The notes under the pieces are model-generated. The model was not told where the DNA came from. It was given only the letters and a program-made list of their open reading frames with translations, and did no database searches. Positions 25,334 to 33,434 of a stretch of DNA of 64,000 bases are shown piece after piece (the stretch's first letter is position 1; every line of letters begins with the position of its first letter). This stretch comes from Nostoc linckia FACHB-104. GTDB lineage: Bacteria; Cyanobacteriota; Cyanobacteriia; Cyanobacteriales; Nostocaceae. The translations under genes were made by a program, and so were the position numbers. The stretch covers positions 1-64,000 of the forward strand of contig NZ_JACJQJ010000019.1 in assembly GCF_014696615.1 (NCBI RefSeq), written 5' to 3'.

Positions 25334-28300
25334 TTACAACCCACTTAAAATAATTCCATCCTTAGCTCGCATATAAAGCACTGGTGTTGCAAAATCAGGT
25401 TTATCTAAGCCGGCTTCCATTGAAATGGTGTTACGGGTGGATTGCATGGCTGTGTCTACAGGCTTACCCAAAGCGAGAGTGCGGTAAAACTTGTCAGCAA
25501 ACAATTTAGCGGTAGAGTCTAGAATGGAATATTGCATAGCGACTACTGCGGGGATTCCCCGACGCACTAAGTTAGGTGCTATACCTGCAAATGCTTGGTT
25601 GTCAGACACCGCTGCACCTTGACAGGAATTTAGCACGGCTAACCCTAAGCTGTGCTTGCGTAAGAAGAAATTAGCGAAACCCTCATCATCTACCCATTTG
25701 CATTTGCCATCTTTCTCTACTAGGGCAATATAGCCTTTATTGTTCTCAAATTTACCGTGACCAATGAAGTGAAAAACATTGTAAGGCTTTTCTTCCAGCT
25801 TTTGGTCGATGTTACGGATGGTTGCATTTGGTAGCACATCTAACTCAATTGTGCCTGCATCTATGTATTTTTGCAGTGCATCACGGATGAGGTTTTCTTC
25901 GCCAGTAACATCTAATTGCTTTAAGTTACTTGGGCTGGAGATGACTAGCAGGACTTTAAGCGGTAGGCTAGCGGCTTTGATGTCGCGCTTTTGCAGGGGA
26001 ACATCAACATAACGCGACAGTACAGTTTGGGTGTTATTTCCTAAGAAAGTGTTAGTACCCTCATCATAGAGAAATTCCCAAGGTAGGGCGGCTAATTCCG
26101 GGGAATCAAACACTAGGCGCAAGCGTACCTCGTAATTATTTGCTTGTGCGCCTGCGATTGTAGCGCGTAATTGACCGTGAATCTTTGTGGGGAAAAGCGC
26201 TTGGTAGAGTTCGCCACCTAAGGCTTTGAGTAAATCGGTATCTGTTTGGCGAGACTCAATTAGTTTTAATGACAGCTTAATTCTGTTCATTTCCAAGCGC
26301 AATTCGCCCGATTCGTCACCTTGTTCTGAAGAAGCGCGAATTTGGCGGTCTGCTGTCACTAATAATTGGAAATCATGGTAATTCATATTGGGTGGAATTA
26401 TTTCTGGCGGATTTTTAGGCATTAAAGATTTGTCTTTGTCTCGCTCAAGTTCCCTTTGCAATTGTGTAGTCCGGGGGTTAAGTTGCCGATTTTCTTGATG
26501 AGATTGTAAAGAAACATCATCAATCAGCCTGCGAACATCAACCATTTGACGACTTCTTCTACATTGAATCTGGTAATCACCAGCGTCTAAAAACTCGCGT
26601 AGTTCCTCCAGAGGATAACTATAGGGAGTTTGGTTTCCATCACATTTTTTGCAATTGCAAGGAACAAGAGTGTCATACTGCAATCGCTCAAAAGATTTAT
26701 GGATTTTATCTAGTTCGTGAGTGACAACAGCTAGCAATTCTTTCTTGCGGTTTCCTACTACACGAACTTTAATTTCTCTTTGATTATAATTTTCAATCAC
26801 TTCTGCACGAGTTTGGTCTTTGTTGAGAACAACGCCGCTTCGCCAAACGCGGTTTTGTTGTTCAATCCAAGGGTGTGTTTCCACAATGAAGCGAGTGATA
26901 ATACCCTTGGGCATAAACTTGTATTCGTAGCGTAAAATCAGGTTATTATTTTCGTCCCATTTATAGTCGGGTTTGTTAATATCAAGTAGTTGCGGTGCAA
27001 TATAATTGCTGGGATTATTAGGAATTGGATAGCAAAGTTTAAACCGCATCATCAGTTGCAGCAGTTCATCGCGCATCTGGGCATATTCATCATCTTTCCA
27101 GATATCTTCGAGATACTCCTGAGTAAAACAGCCTAAATTTTTTACGACGTTTTTATTGTCTAACACTTTGTAGACGGCAGTAGTACCCCATTCTGGTTTG
27201 AGAATTACATAATGTTTAAGTGTAGAATCATATTGAAAATGTAGGCAAACGCCGAGGTCATGCAGATAGCGACTTAGGCGCAGCATATCTTGACGGTCAG
27301 TTAAATTATTAACTCTGCAAAGGTTTTCGTATTCGTAATAGCTAATGTAGTTGTGGGAGTCATTTTCTAAAGCAGAACGGATTTTTACCCAGAGTTTTGG
27401 CAGAGGTGTGCCGACATGAGGAAGTCTGCTGATGTAGTCTTGAATAGCTTGTTTAATCTCTGGTAAACCGCGATTGCTAGCTAGGTTAGTAGGTAGGGCT
27501 TCTTTTAGGTTCTCAAATTCTCCACGCAACTGAGAGTAATTAACTTCACATTGACGGTCTTGTTTTTCATTTTTAATAATCAGAACTGGGCTATTATCAC
27601 TCAAGAGTTCAACAACCTTAAGCCACCAGTAAAAGTCTGTGTTTTCTTTACGAGTATCAGCGACTAAGGCATAAAGAGAACGTTCAGTGAGGAAAAACTG
27701 ATGGGTTTGGTGGTAGATTTCTTGTCCGCCAAAGTCCCAAATGTTGACGCGAAAATCTTTGCCATTTGGTTGGGTGAAATGCCACCGTATCACCTCAATG
27801 CCTTCGGTTGATTTTTCATCCGGCTGGAGTTCGTAATTTTCATTTTGAATTTTATTAGCTAAAGAAGTTTTACCTGCTCCCCCTTCACCAACAATTAAGA
27901 ATTTAGCTTCGTAGAGGTCTTCAGTTTCTTGTTCTAGTTGTTGCTTATAAAAGTTAAGAATTGCTCTTAATCCTTTTCTTCGGATTTCTGGAGGAAGTGT
28001 AATTAATTCGTTTCCTTCAAGGTCGAGGGATTGCAAGTTGAGCAGTTGTCCAAATTCCCCAGGCAAACTGCTGAGTTGATTACTCCTGAGATTGAGCGAT
28101 TGCAAGTTGAGCAGTTGTCCAAATTCCCCAGGCAGACTGCTGAGTTGATTGCGGCTGAGATTGAGCGATTGCAACTTGAGCAGTTGTCCAAATTCCCCAG
28201 GCAGACTGCTGAGTTGATTGCGGCTGAGATTGAGCGATTGCAAGTTGAGCAGTTGTCCAAATTCCCTAGGCAGACTGCTGAGTTGATTACTGCTAAGGTC

Positions 28301-29080
28301 GAGCGATTGCAACTTGACCAGGTTTCCAAATTCCCCAAGCAGACTGCTGAGTTGATTACTGCTAAGGTCGAGCGATTGCAACTTGAGCAGTTGTCCAAAT
28401 TCCCCAGGCAGATTGCTGAGTTGATTATATTCGAGGTAGAGCGATTGCAAGTTGAGCAGTTGTCCAAATTCCCCAGGCAGATTGCTGAGTTGATTCCTGT
28501 AGAGGTCGAGCGATTGCAAATTGACCAGGTTTCCACTTTCCGCAGGCAGACTGCTGAGTTGATTATATTCGAGGTCGAGCGATTGCAAGTTGACCAGGTT
28601 TCCAATTTCCGCAGGCAGACTGCTGAGTTGATTCTTTCTGAGGTTGAGCGATTGTAAATTCACCAGTTGTCCAATTTCCGCAGGCAGACTACTGAGTTGA
28701 TTCTTTCTGAGGTTGAGCGATTGTAATTTGACCAGTTGTCCAATTTCCGCAGGCAGACTGCTGAGTTGATTGCTGTAGAGGTTGAGCGATTGTAATTTGA
28801 CCAGTTGTCCAATTTCCGCAGGCAGACTGCTGAGTTGATTATCGCTGAGGTCGAGCGATCGCAAGTTGACCAGTTGCCCAAATTCCCCAGGTAGACTGCT
28901 GAGTAGATTTCTACTGATGTCGAGCGATCGCAAGTTGACCAGTTGTCCAATCTCAGAAGGTAAAGCCGTCAAATTGTTACCAGAGAGGTCTAGTTCTGTT
29001 ACACCCTCTATTGCGGCTTGTTCAATTACCTGTAGCAGTTCTTCCTCAGTCATTAGCGAAATCGCTGAACTATTAGCCAA
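25334..29080 (-). CDS. LRR-Roc-COR GTPase fused to a C-terminal CHAT (caspase-like) domain
   Basis: A 1248-residue multidomain protein from ATG 29080. Residues of about 25-369 are 15 leucine-rich repeats of 23 residues. The Roc GTPase (about 390-570) has P-loop GEGGAGKTSL (398-407), STEGIEV and DFGGQE; the usual NKxD is replaced by a weak KNEKQD. A COR dimerisation region follows, with a CNCKKC cluster typical of Roco proteins in bacteria. The end (about 1040-1248) is a CHAT domain with His1108 in FHFIGHG and Cys1153 in LNSCQG, the caspase-type dyad. CHAT proteases in bacteria act in cell death or defence (for example gasdermin-linked or Craspase-associated TPR-CHAT). I infer that ligand sensing by the LRR or GTPase switches on proteolysis. 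No partner gene is adjacent. Confidence 0.9.
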   Translation of the reverse strand: MANSSAISLMTEEELLQVIEQAAIEGVTELDLSGNNLTALPSEIGQLVNLRSLDISRNLLSSLPGEFGQLVNLRSLDLSDNQLSSLPAEIGQLVKLQSLNLYSNQLSSLPAEIGQLVKLQSLNLRKNQLSSLPAEIGQLVNLQSLNLRKNQLSSLPAEIGNLVNLQSLDLEYNQLSSLPAESGNLVNLQSLDLYRNQLSNLPGEFGQLLNLQSLYLEYNQLSNLPGEFGQLLKLQSLDLSSNQLSSLLGEFGNLVKLQSLDLSSNQLSSLPREFGQLLNLQSLNLSRNQLSSLPGEFGQLLKLQSLNLSRNQLSSLPGEFGQLLNLQSLNLRSNQLSSLPGEFGQLLNLQSLDLEGNELITLPPEIRRKGLRAILNFYKQQLEQETEDLYEAKFLIVGEGGAGKTSLANKIQNENYELQPDEKSTEGIEVIRWHFTQPNGKDFRVNIWDFGGQEIYHQTHQFFLTERSLYALVADTRKENTDFYWWLKVVELLSDNSPVLIIKNEKQDRQCEVNYSQLRGEFENLKEALPTNLASNRGLPEIKQAIQDYISRLPHVGTPLPKLWVKIRSALENDSHNYISYYEYENLCRVNNLTDRQDMLRLSRYLHDLGVCLHFQYDSTLKHYVILKPEWGTTAVYKVLDNKNVVKNLGCFTQEYLEDIWKDDEYAQMRDELLQLMMRFKLCYPIPNNPSNYIAPQLLDINKPDYKWDENNNLILRYEYKFMPKGIITRFIVETHPWIEQQNRVWRSGVVLNKDQTRAEVIENYNQREIKVRVVGNRKKELLAVVTHELDKIHKSFERLQYDTLVPCNCKKCDGNQTPYSYPLEELREFLDAGDYQIQCRRSRQMVDVRRLIDDVSLQSHQENRQLNPRTTQLQRELERDKDKSLMPKNPPEIIPPNMNYHDFQLLVTADRQIRASSEQGDESGELRLEMNRIKLSLKLIESRQTDTDLLKALGGELYQALFPTKIHGQLRATIAGAQANNYEVRLRLVFDSPELAALPWEFLYDEGTNTFLGNNTQTVLSRYVDVPLQKRDIKAASLPLKVLLVISSPSNLKQLDVTGEENLIRDALQKYIDAGTIELDVLPNATIRNIDQKLEEKPYNVFHFIGHGKFENNKGYIALVEKDGKCKWVDDEGFANFFLRKHSLGLAVLNSCQGAAVSDNQAFAGIAPNLVRRGIPAVVAMQYSILDSTAKLFADKFYRTLALGKPVDTAMQSTRNTISMEAGLDKPDFATPVLYMRAKDGIILSGL
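28000..28970 (-). repeat. 69-bp tandem array encoding the leucine-rich repeats
   Basis: About 14 units of 69 bp (23 codons) with very high DNA similarity; TTGAGCAGTTGTCCAAATTC and CAGACTGCTGAGTTGATT recur with few changes, including at silent sites. The pattern creates long antisense open frames (28031-28657 plus strand) that are artefacts. The array probably expanded or was homogenised recently. Confidence 0.85.
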
Positions 29081-29184
29081 ATAGTAGCAAAATATTCTAA
29101 ATTACAGCAATTTATCTGTAAATAATAGCACAGGAGTGTTATTCAGTATAAGCTGAAACTAGAAATCCCTTCAGTGTTACCTCT

Positions 29185-29415
29185 CAAAACGACTTTGACG
29201 ACGATCAAAACGACTTTGATGACGATCAAAACGACTTTGATGACGATCAAAACGACTTTGATGACAATCAAAACGACTTTGACGACAATCAAAACGACTT
29301 TGACGACGATCAAAACGACTTTGATGACGATCAAAACGACTTTGACGACGATCAAAACGACTTTGATGACGATCAAAACGACTTTGATGACGATCAAAAC
29401 GACTTTGATGACGAT
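29185..29415. repeat. 21-bp minisatellite, 11 copies
   Basis: Eleven exact-length units of CAAAACGACTTTGATGACGA plus T, starting at 29185, 29206 and so on to 29395. They differ mainly by GACGAC/GATGAC and GAT/AAT. The array starts 105 bases upstream of the LRR-Roc-COR-CHAT ATG. Several frames are open (KTTLMTI or NDFDDDQ heptads) but none has a convincing start or codon use, so I treat it as non-coding. AAAA tracts recur every 21 bp, two helical turns. Confidence 0.9.
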
Positions 29416-29566
29416 TTTTGAAAAAATTTCCGTATAAACCAGGAAAAATAATCAGATTAATGCTAATTTGCGGTTAATTTTTCCGAATTATTTCTCATAG
29501 AGATTCATTGTTGCCTTGGCTAGAGTATACGCAGTCATCCTCTGATTTACTCCAGGAGCGCATCTT

Positions 29567-29989
29567 ATGGCAAGACCAAAACGCAATTCACCTACTCTGG
29601 AAAAAGCTCTACGGCGAGTTGCCGGAATGCGATGGATTAGCCCGACACTAGACTTTGGCAAGGGATTGAATGTGACAGAATACGACAACCTGATCCAAAC
29701 TTTGCAAAACGAGCTATCAAGCTACAATACTATACTCTCCACCCTAGATGAAAAGGCAGATCGCATCTCTGAAATTGAAGAAGAATTAAACCGCTTTTCA
29801 GAAAAGATGTTAATGAGTGTAGCCACCAATTATGGCAAGGATAGTTTGCAATATGCCCAGGCTGGAGGTAAGCAACGCAAGAGTTCATCGCGCCGTTCTA
29901 AGAACTCTCAACCTGCATCTGAGATTAGAGTTACAGCTGTGAATGGTGCAAACAAAAACGGTAAAAAAAGCTCTGTTGTTTTACCTTAA
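29567..29989 (+). CDS. Small basic coiled-coil protein
   Basis: The 140-residue protein begins MARPKRNSPTLEKALRRVAG and has a predicted coiled coil (about residues 38-85, LSTLDEKADRISEIEEELNR). A YGKDSLQYAQAGGKQRKSS block follows, and a basic, disordered tail. I recall related small cyanobacterial proteins with a YGKDS..Y..AGG..RKS motif, often in several copies per genome, with no assigned function. The Lys/Arg-rich ends suggest nucleic-acid contact, but this is inference. It is divergent from the LRR-Roc-COR-CHAT gene, with the minisatellite between them. Confidence 0.7.
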   Translation: MARPKRNSPTLEKALRRVAGMRWISPTLDFGKGLNVTEYDNLIQTLQNELSSYNTILSTLDEKADRISEIEEELNRFSEKMLMSVATNYGKDSLQYAQAGGKQRKSSSRRSKNSQPASEIRVTAVNGANKNGKKSSVVLP

Positions 29990-30131
29990 TCGGTTAACGG
30001 CATAATTCTTGCGATTCGCTCTTGGCTCTGGTGAAAAAGAGAGCGATCGCTCAAAGTTAGATATATTTATAAACAATTAAGCTCGCCTTTACTTTGATTT
30101 CTCAAGCATCAGCGAGCATTTTTCTTTTATA

Positions 30132-30203
30132 TGGGTCGCCCGGGATTCGAACCCGGAACTAATCGGTTAAAAGCCGAGTACTCTACCGTTGAGTTAGCGA
30201 CCC
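30132..30203 (-). tRNA. trnK: tRNA-Lys (anticodon UUU)
   Basis: The minus strand folds as a 72-nt tRNA: acceptor GGGTCGC/GCGACCC, D arm ACTC-AACGGTA-GAGT, anticodon loop CTTTTAA with anticodon TTT, T arm CCGGG-TTCGAAT-CCCGG and discriminator A at 30132. CCA is not encoded. The sequence closely follows cyanobacterial and plastid trnK, without an intron. Confidence 0.97.
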
Positions 30204-30267
30204 GTTAAGTTGTGTATCGCAACTTTGCAATTATAGCACAAACATCTGTAGATTTGTAAAGGGGTTT

Positions 30268-31137
30268 CTAGAAGAAATTTGCCGTTAGGCGTACAGATGC
30301 TTGGTAACTCTCTCCTGGGGCTAACACAATCAGATGCTCGCCAGTGTTCAGGGAATTACGAGGCGCACTCCAAGGCTCTAGACAATAGAATTCTTTGCCT
30401 TTAAGCGTCCAAAAGACCAAGATGGGATATTCATTGCCATATTCTAAGGACAGTGTGAGCTTTCTGCCGTTGTCTACCACAGAGGCGGATTGACTGGTTA
30501 GTTCCTTAAAGGCAACGTCTATTTCATCCCGACTAAAATCAAAATTACCATGAAATGGATAAATTTCTTTAGTTGTTTGATTTTGATATTCGCTAGAGGG
30601 GATGGCAAACTCTAATTGATTTTTGTCAGCTACCTGAAAGTAAGGATGGAAACCCATCGAAAAAGGCAATGGAGTCGATGACAAATTCTGATACTGCTGC
30701 TTAATCTCTAAAGTATTACCTTGCAGTGCGTAGGTAAAAACTAGCTGAAAATCAAAAGGATAAACAGCTTTTGTTTGCTCGTTGCTGTTAAGAACTATAG
30801 TCAGGCTAACTTGATCGTGGGTTACTTGATCACTCACCTGCCAAGGTAAATCACGGGCAAAGCCATGCTGTTTCAGGGAATAAGTCTTACCATCTACGGT
30901 GTAAGTATTATCAGGCAAGTTACCGCAGATGGGAAACAAAATCGGAATTCCACCCCTAACACTTAAATCGGGATTGGCAAACCTTTCCGCATCTAAATAA
31001 AGAATTTCTTTTCCTTGAATGCGCCAACGGGTAATAATACCGCCCCGTTCTGGAACAACTTCCAGTTGCGAACCTACGCTTTCATCAGAAAGAATATATG
31101 TTTTGTATTGCTGCTGTTGAATCGCTATAGAAAACAC
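30268..31137 (-). CDS. Aldose 1-epimerase-like protein (mutarotase fold)
   Basis: The 289-residue protein has the galactose-mutarotase fold signature: PERGGIITRW near the start, HGFARDLPWQV (first active-site His), SMGFHPYFQV (second His) and YCLEPWSAPRNSLN near the end (probable catalytic Glu). Members interconvert sugar anomers or, in the YeaD subgroup, hexose 6-phosphates; which applies here is not clear. It lies downstream of pdhA on the same strand, separated by an STRR tract, so cotranscription is doubtful. Confidence 0.87.
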   Translation of the reverse strand: MFSIAIQQQQYKTYILSDESVGSQLEVVPERGGIITRWRIQGKEILYLDAERFANPDLSVRGGIPILFPICGNLPDNTYTVDGKTYSLKQHGFARDLPWQVSDQVTHDQVSLTIVLNSNEQTKAVYPFDFQLVFTYALQGNTLEIKQQYQNLSSTPLPFSMGFHPYFQVADKNQLEFAIPSSEYQNQTTKEIYPFHGNFDFSRDEIDVAFKELTSQSASVVDNGRKLTLSLEYGNEYPILVFWTLKGKEFYCLEPWSAPRNSLNTGEHLIVLAPGESYQASVRLTANFF

Positions 31138-31162
31138 AATATTTACTCCTTATTGCTAATTG

Positions 31163-31241
31163 GCATGGGGCATGGGGCATAGGGCATGGGGCATTGATTT
31201 CCTCCTTTTCCCCAGTCCCCAGTCCCTTGTCCCCAATCCCC
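31163..31241. repeat. STRR tract (GGGGCAT heptamers) and C-rich tract
   Basis: GGGGCAT/TGGGGCA heptamers (31163-31193), then CCCCAGT units to 31241, just before the pdhA stop codon. The same GGGGCAT unit occurs at 42621 and, inverted, at 43158. Confidence 0.85.
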
Positions 31242-31244
31242 AAC

Positions 31245-32282
31245 TTACTCGTCTTCTGCAAACACAAAGCGATATAACTCGCTAGGATCTGGTTCGGGGC
31301 TACTTTCGGCGAATTTCACCGCATCTTCGATTACACCCTGAATTTTGCGATCGATGCCTTTAAGTTCTTCTTGATCTGACAAACTGTGTTCAATTAAATA
31401 AGCTGCTAGCTTCTTAATTGGATCGCGGGCAAACCAGAATTCTTTCTCGGCTTTACTGCGTAGTTCATCTGGATCTGCTAGGGAGTGACCGCGGAAACGG
31501 TAAGTTAAGGCTTCAATTACAGTTGGGCCTTCGCCAGCACGGGCACGGGCGACAGCTTCTTGGGCGACAGCACGTACAGCTAGCACATCCATTCCATCTA
31601 CTTCTACGCCCGCCATGTTAAAAGCACTGGCTTTTTTGTAAATTTCTGGGTCAGAAGTAGCGCGATCGTGAGCCATCCCAATTGCCCACTTGTTATTTTC
31701 GATCACGAATAGAATTGGCAGTTTCCATAAAGCTGCCATATTCAAAGTTTCAAAGAATTGGCCATTGTTGGCAGCACCATCGCCAAAAAAGCAAGCGGTA
31801 ACTTGGTCAGCACTTTGATCGCCCAATACCTCGCGGCGGTATTTGCTTTGAAAAGCTGCGCCTGCTGCTACAGGGATACCTTCAGCCACAAAAGCATAAC
31901 CACCTAATAGGCGATGTTCCGCAGAAAACATATGCATGGAACCACCACGGCCTTTGCTGCAACCTGTGGATTTGCCAAATAACTCTGCCATCACTTCTCT
32001 GGCTGGAACTCCCGCACTTAAAGCGTGGACGTGATCGCGATAGGTACTGGAAACATAATCTTCTCCTGGTCGCATCGCCCCTTGAATCACGCCAGTGGAA
32101 ACGGCTTCTTGACCGTTGTACAAATGGACAAAACCAAACATTTTGCCTCTATAGTACATTTCGGCGCATTTGTCTTCAAAAAAGCGCCCTAAGACCATGT
32201 CCTCATACAACCGCAAGCCTTCTTCTTTGGTTATCTTGACATTAGCGGTATTAAAGGTGGGTAACGTGCGTTCTTGAACCAT
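31245..32282 (-). CDS. pdhA: Pyruvate dehydrogenase E1 component, alpha subunit
   Basis: The 345-residue protein carries the thiamine-diphosphate motif [20 protein letters not shown] ending in ENN. It also has the E1-alpha landmarks [35 protein letters not shown] and [15 protein letters not shown] (the phosphorylation-loop region). With E1-beta it decarboxylates pyruvate to feed acetyl-CoA production. The beta subunit gene is not adjacent, as is common in cyanobacteria. The start [12 protein letters not shown] is typical of this group. Confidence 0.95.
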   Translation of the reverse strand: MVQERTLPTFNTANVKITKEEGLRLYEDMVLGRFFEDKCAEMYYRGKMFGFVHLYNGQEAVSTGVIQGAMRPGEDYVSSTYRDHVHALSAGVPAREVMAELFGKSTGCSKGRGGSMHMFSAEHRLLGGYAFVAEGIPVAAGAAFQSKYRREVLGDQSADQVTACFFGDGAANNGQFFETLNMAALWKLPILFVIENNKWAIGMAHDRATSDPEIYKKASAFNMAGVEVDGMDVLAVRAVAQEAVARARAGEGPTVIEALTYRFRGHSLADPDELRSKAEKEFWFARDPIKKLAAYLIEHSLSDQEELKGIDRKIQGVIEDAVKFAESSPEPDPSELYRFVFAEDE

Positions 32283-33434
32283 TATTTGTATAGTATCCCT
32301 GTCGCGTCAAACTGCAATTTACGATTTTTAACTGAGTCAACAATCAAAATTGATGTACCAAAAATCACATTTCTCAATGGGTGATTTTTGATTTTTAATT
32401 TTTGATTTTCAATTTTATAGCCCACCTGCTAGGCGGCTATTACCATCAAAGGAAAAGCCGTCCTAAGAGTTAAATTCACACCCCTTTATAGGCTATCAAT
32501 CAGGATAGCTTGCTTTCTGCATATCCATTAACAATTTGGCAAAAATCAGGACGCTAATTCCTGCTCTAGCTAAATACTTAGTTAGATAATTGTAATTCAA
32601 GTCTAGGAATGATATGATTTCTTTCTCTAGCTATCAAACGGGAATCTACCAAGCGGTGATAAAATCACCGTATTTTTAGACGTTTTAGTGATAAATTCTT
32701 AAGAAAATCTAACACTAACCTACGTGACACAAAACACGATGCTTGTCTACCTTCAAGGCAAGTTTCAATAAGCAATAGCTTTGTTTTAGTGGACATCTGG
32801 TAGCTGCTAAAAATTAACACATCTGTGTTGACATATCATCATCAGCAATGTTATTTGAGTGTATTTAAGGTTTCCAGACCATAAATATACCTCAAGATAC
32901 AAGACAGCAATAGTCAAAATTTGGGAAGTCAATTATAAATATGACGGTTGTCTTTATTGTGCCAACCGCAAAATTGGGGTAAGTTAGCATCACTATGATT
33001 GCTAGCTCTGACTTTATACTCATCTAAAAGTATGAGTATATAAGTATTGATACATCTACCATATAAGTAGAATATATCAAGCTAGCTTGTTTTACCAAGA
33101 AAAAAATTACTAGAATGCACGGAGATTAAAATGTTTTAAAAATTACAGTTATTCTACTAGTTAGAAAAGCGGAATTTGTAGTTTATAGTATCCAAGGCTC
33201 ATAGCCTTTGGTAAAAAATCAAAATACTAAGAATTAAAACAAAAAGCTGGCCCTTTCTAGGCGAAGGCAAAATATAGGTACTAGAATATGACTCAAATTT
33301 CGGGAGGATACAAAACAAGTTGTTGCAATATACACTTGTGGTGTAAAGTCAACACGGTATTATTATGGCACGGTTTTACATGCCTGGGACGCTCTAGGTG
33401 AATTATGTTGATCACGGTGCAGGGGAAGTAGGCT
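32283..33434. other. Long intergenic region between divergent pdhA and ftn2
   Basis: About 1150 AT-rich bases with no gene-like frame (the longest tidy frames are under 40 codons). It contains TGATTTTTGATTTTTAATTT-like runs near 32385-32415 and a GCTATC/GATAGC hairpin near 32480-32505. Promoters of both divergent genes must be here. I recognise no known RNA (RNase P, tmRNA, SRP, 6S) by signature. Confidence 0.5.

Noticed and set aside
28031-28657. 208-codon open frame on the plus strand across the LRR array
   Set aside because: It is the antisense of 69-bp repeats; periodic sequence keeps the frame open and it lacks gene-like context.
29185-29415. CRISPR array
   Set aside because: Units are contiguous with no spacers, so it is a minisatellite.
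29174-29437. 87-codon plus-strand and 84-codon minus-strand frames in the 21-bp array
   Set aside because: Both are pure heptad readings of a minisatellite (KTTLMTI, VVLIVIK) with no good start or conservation evidence.
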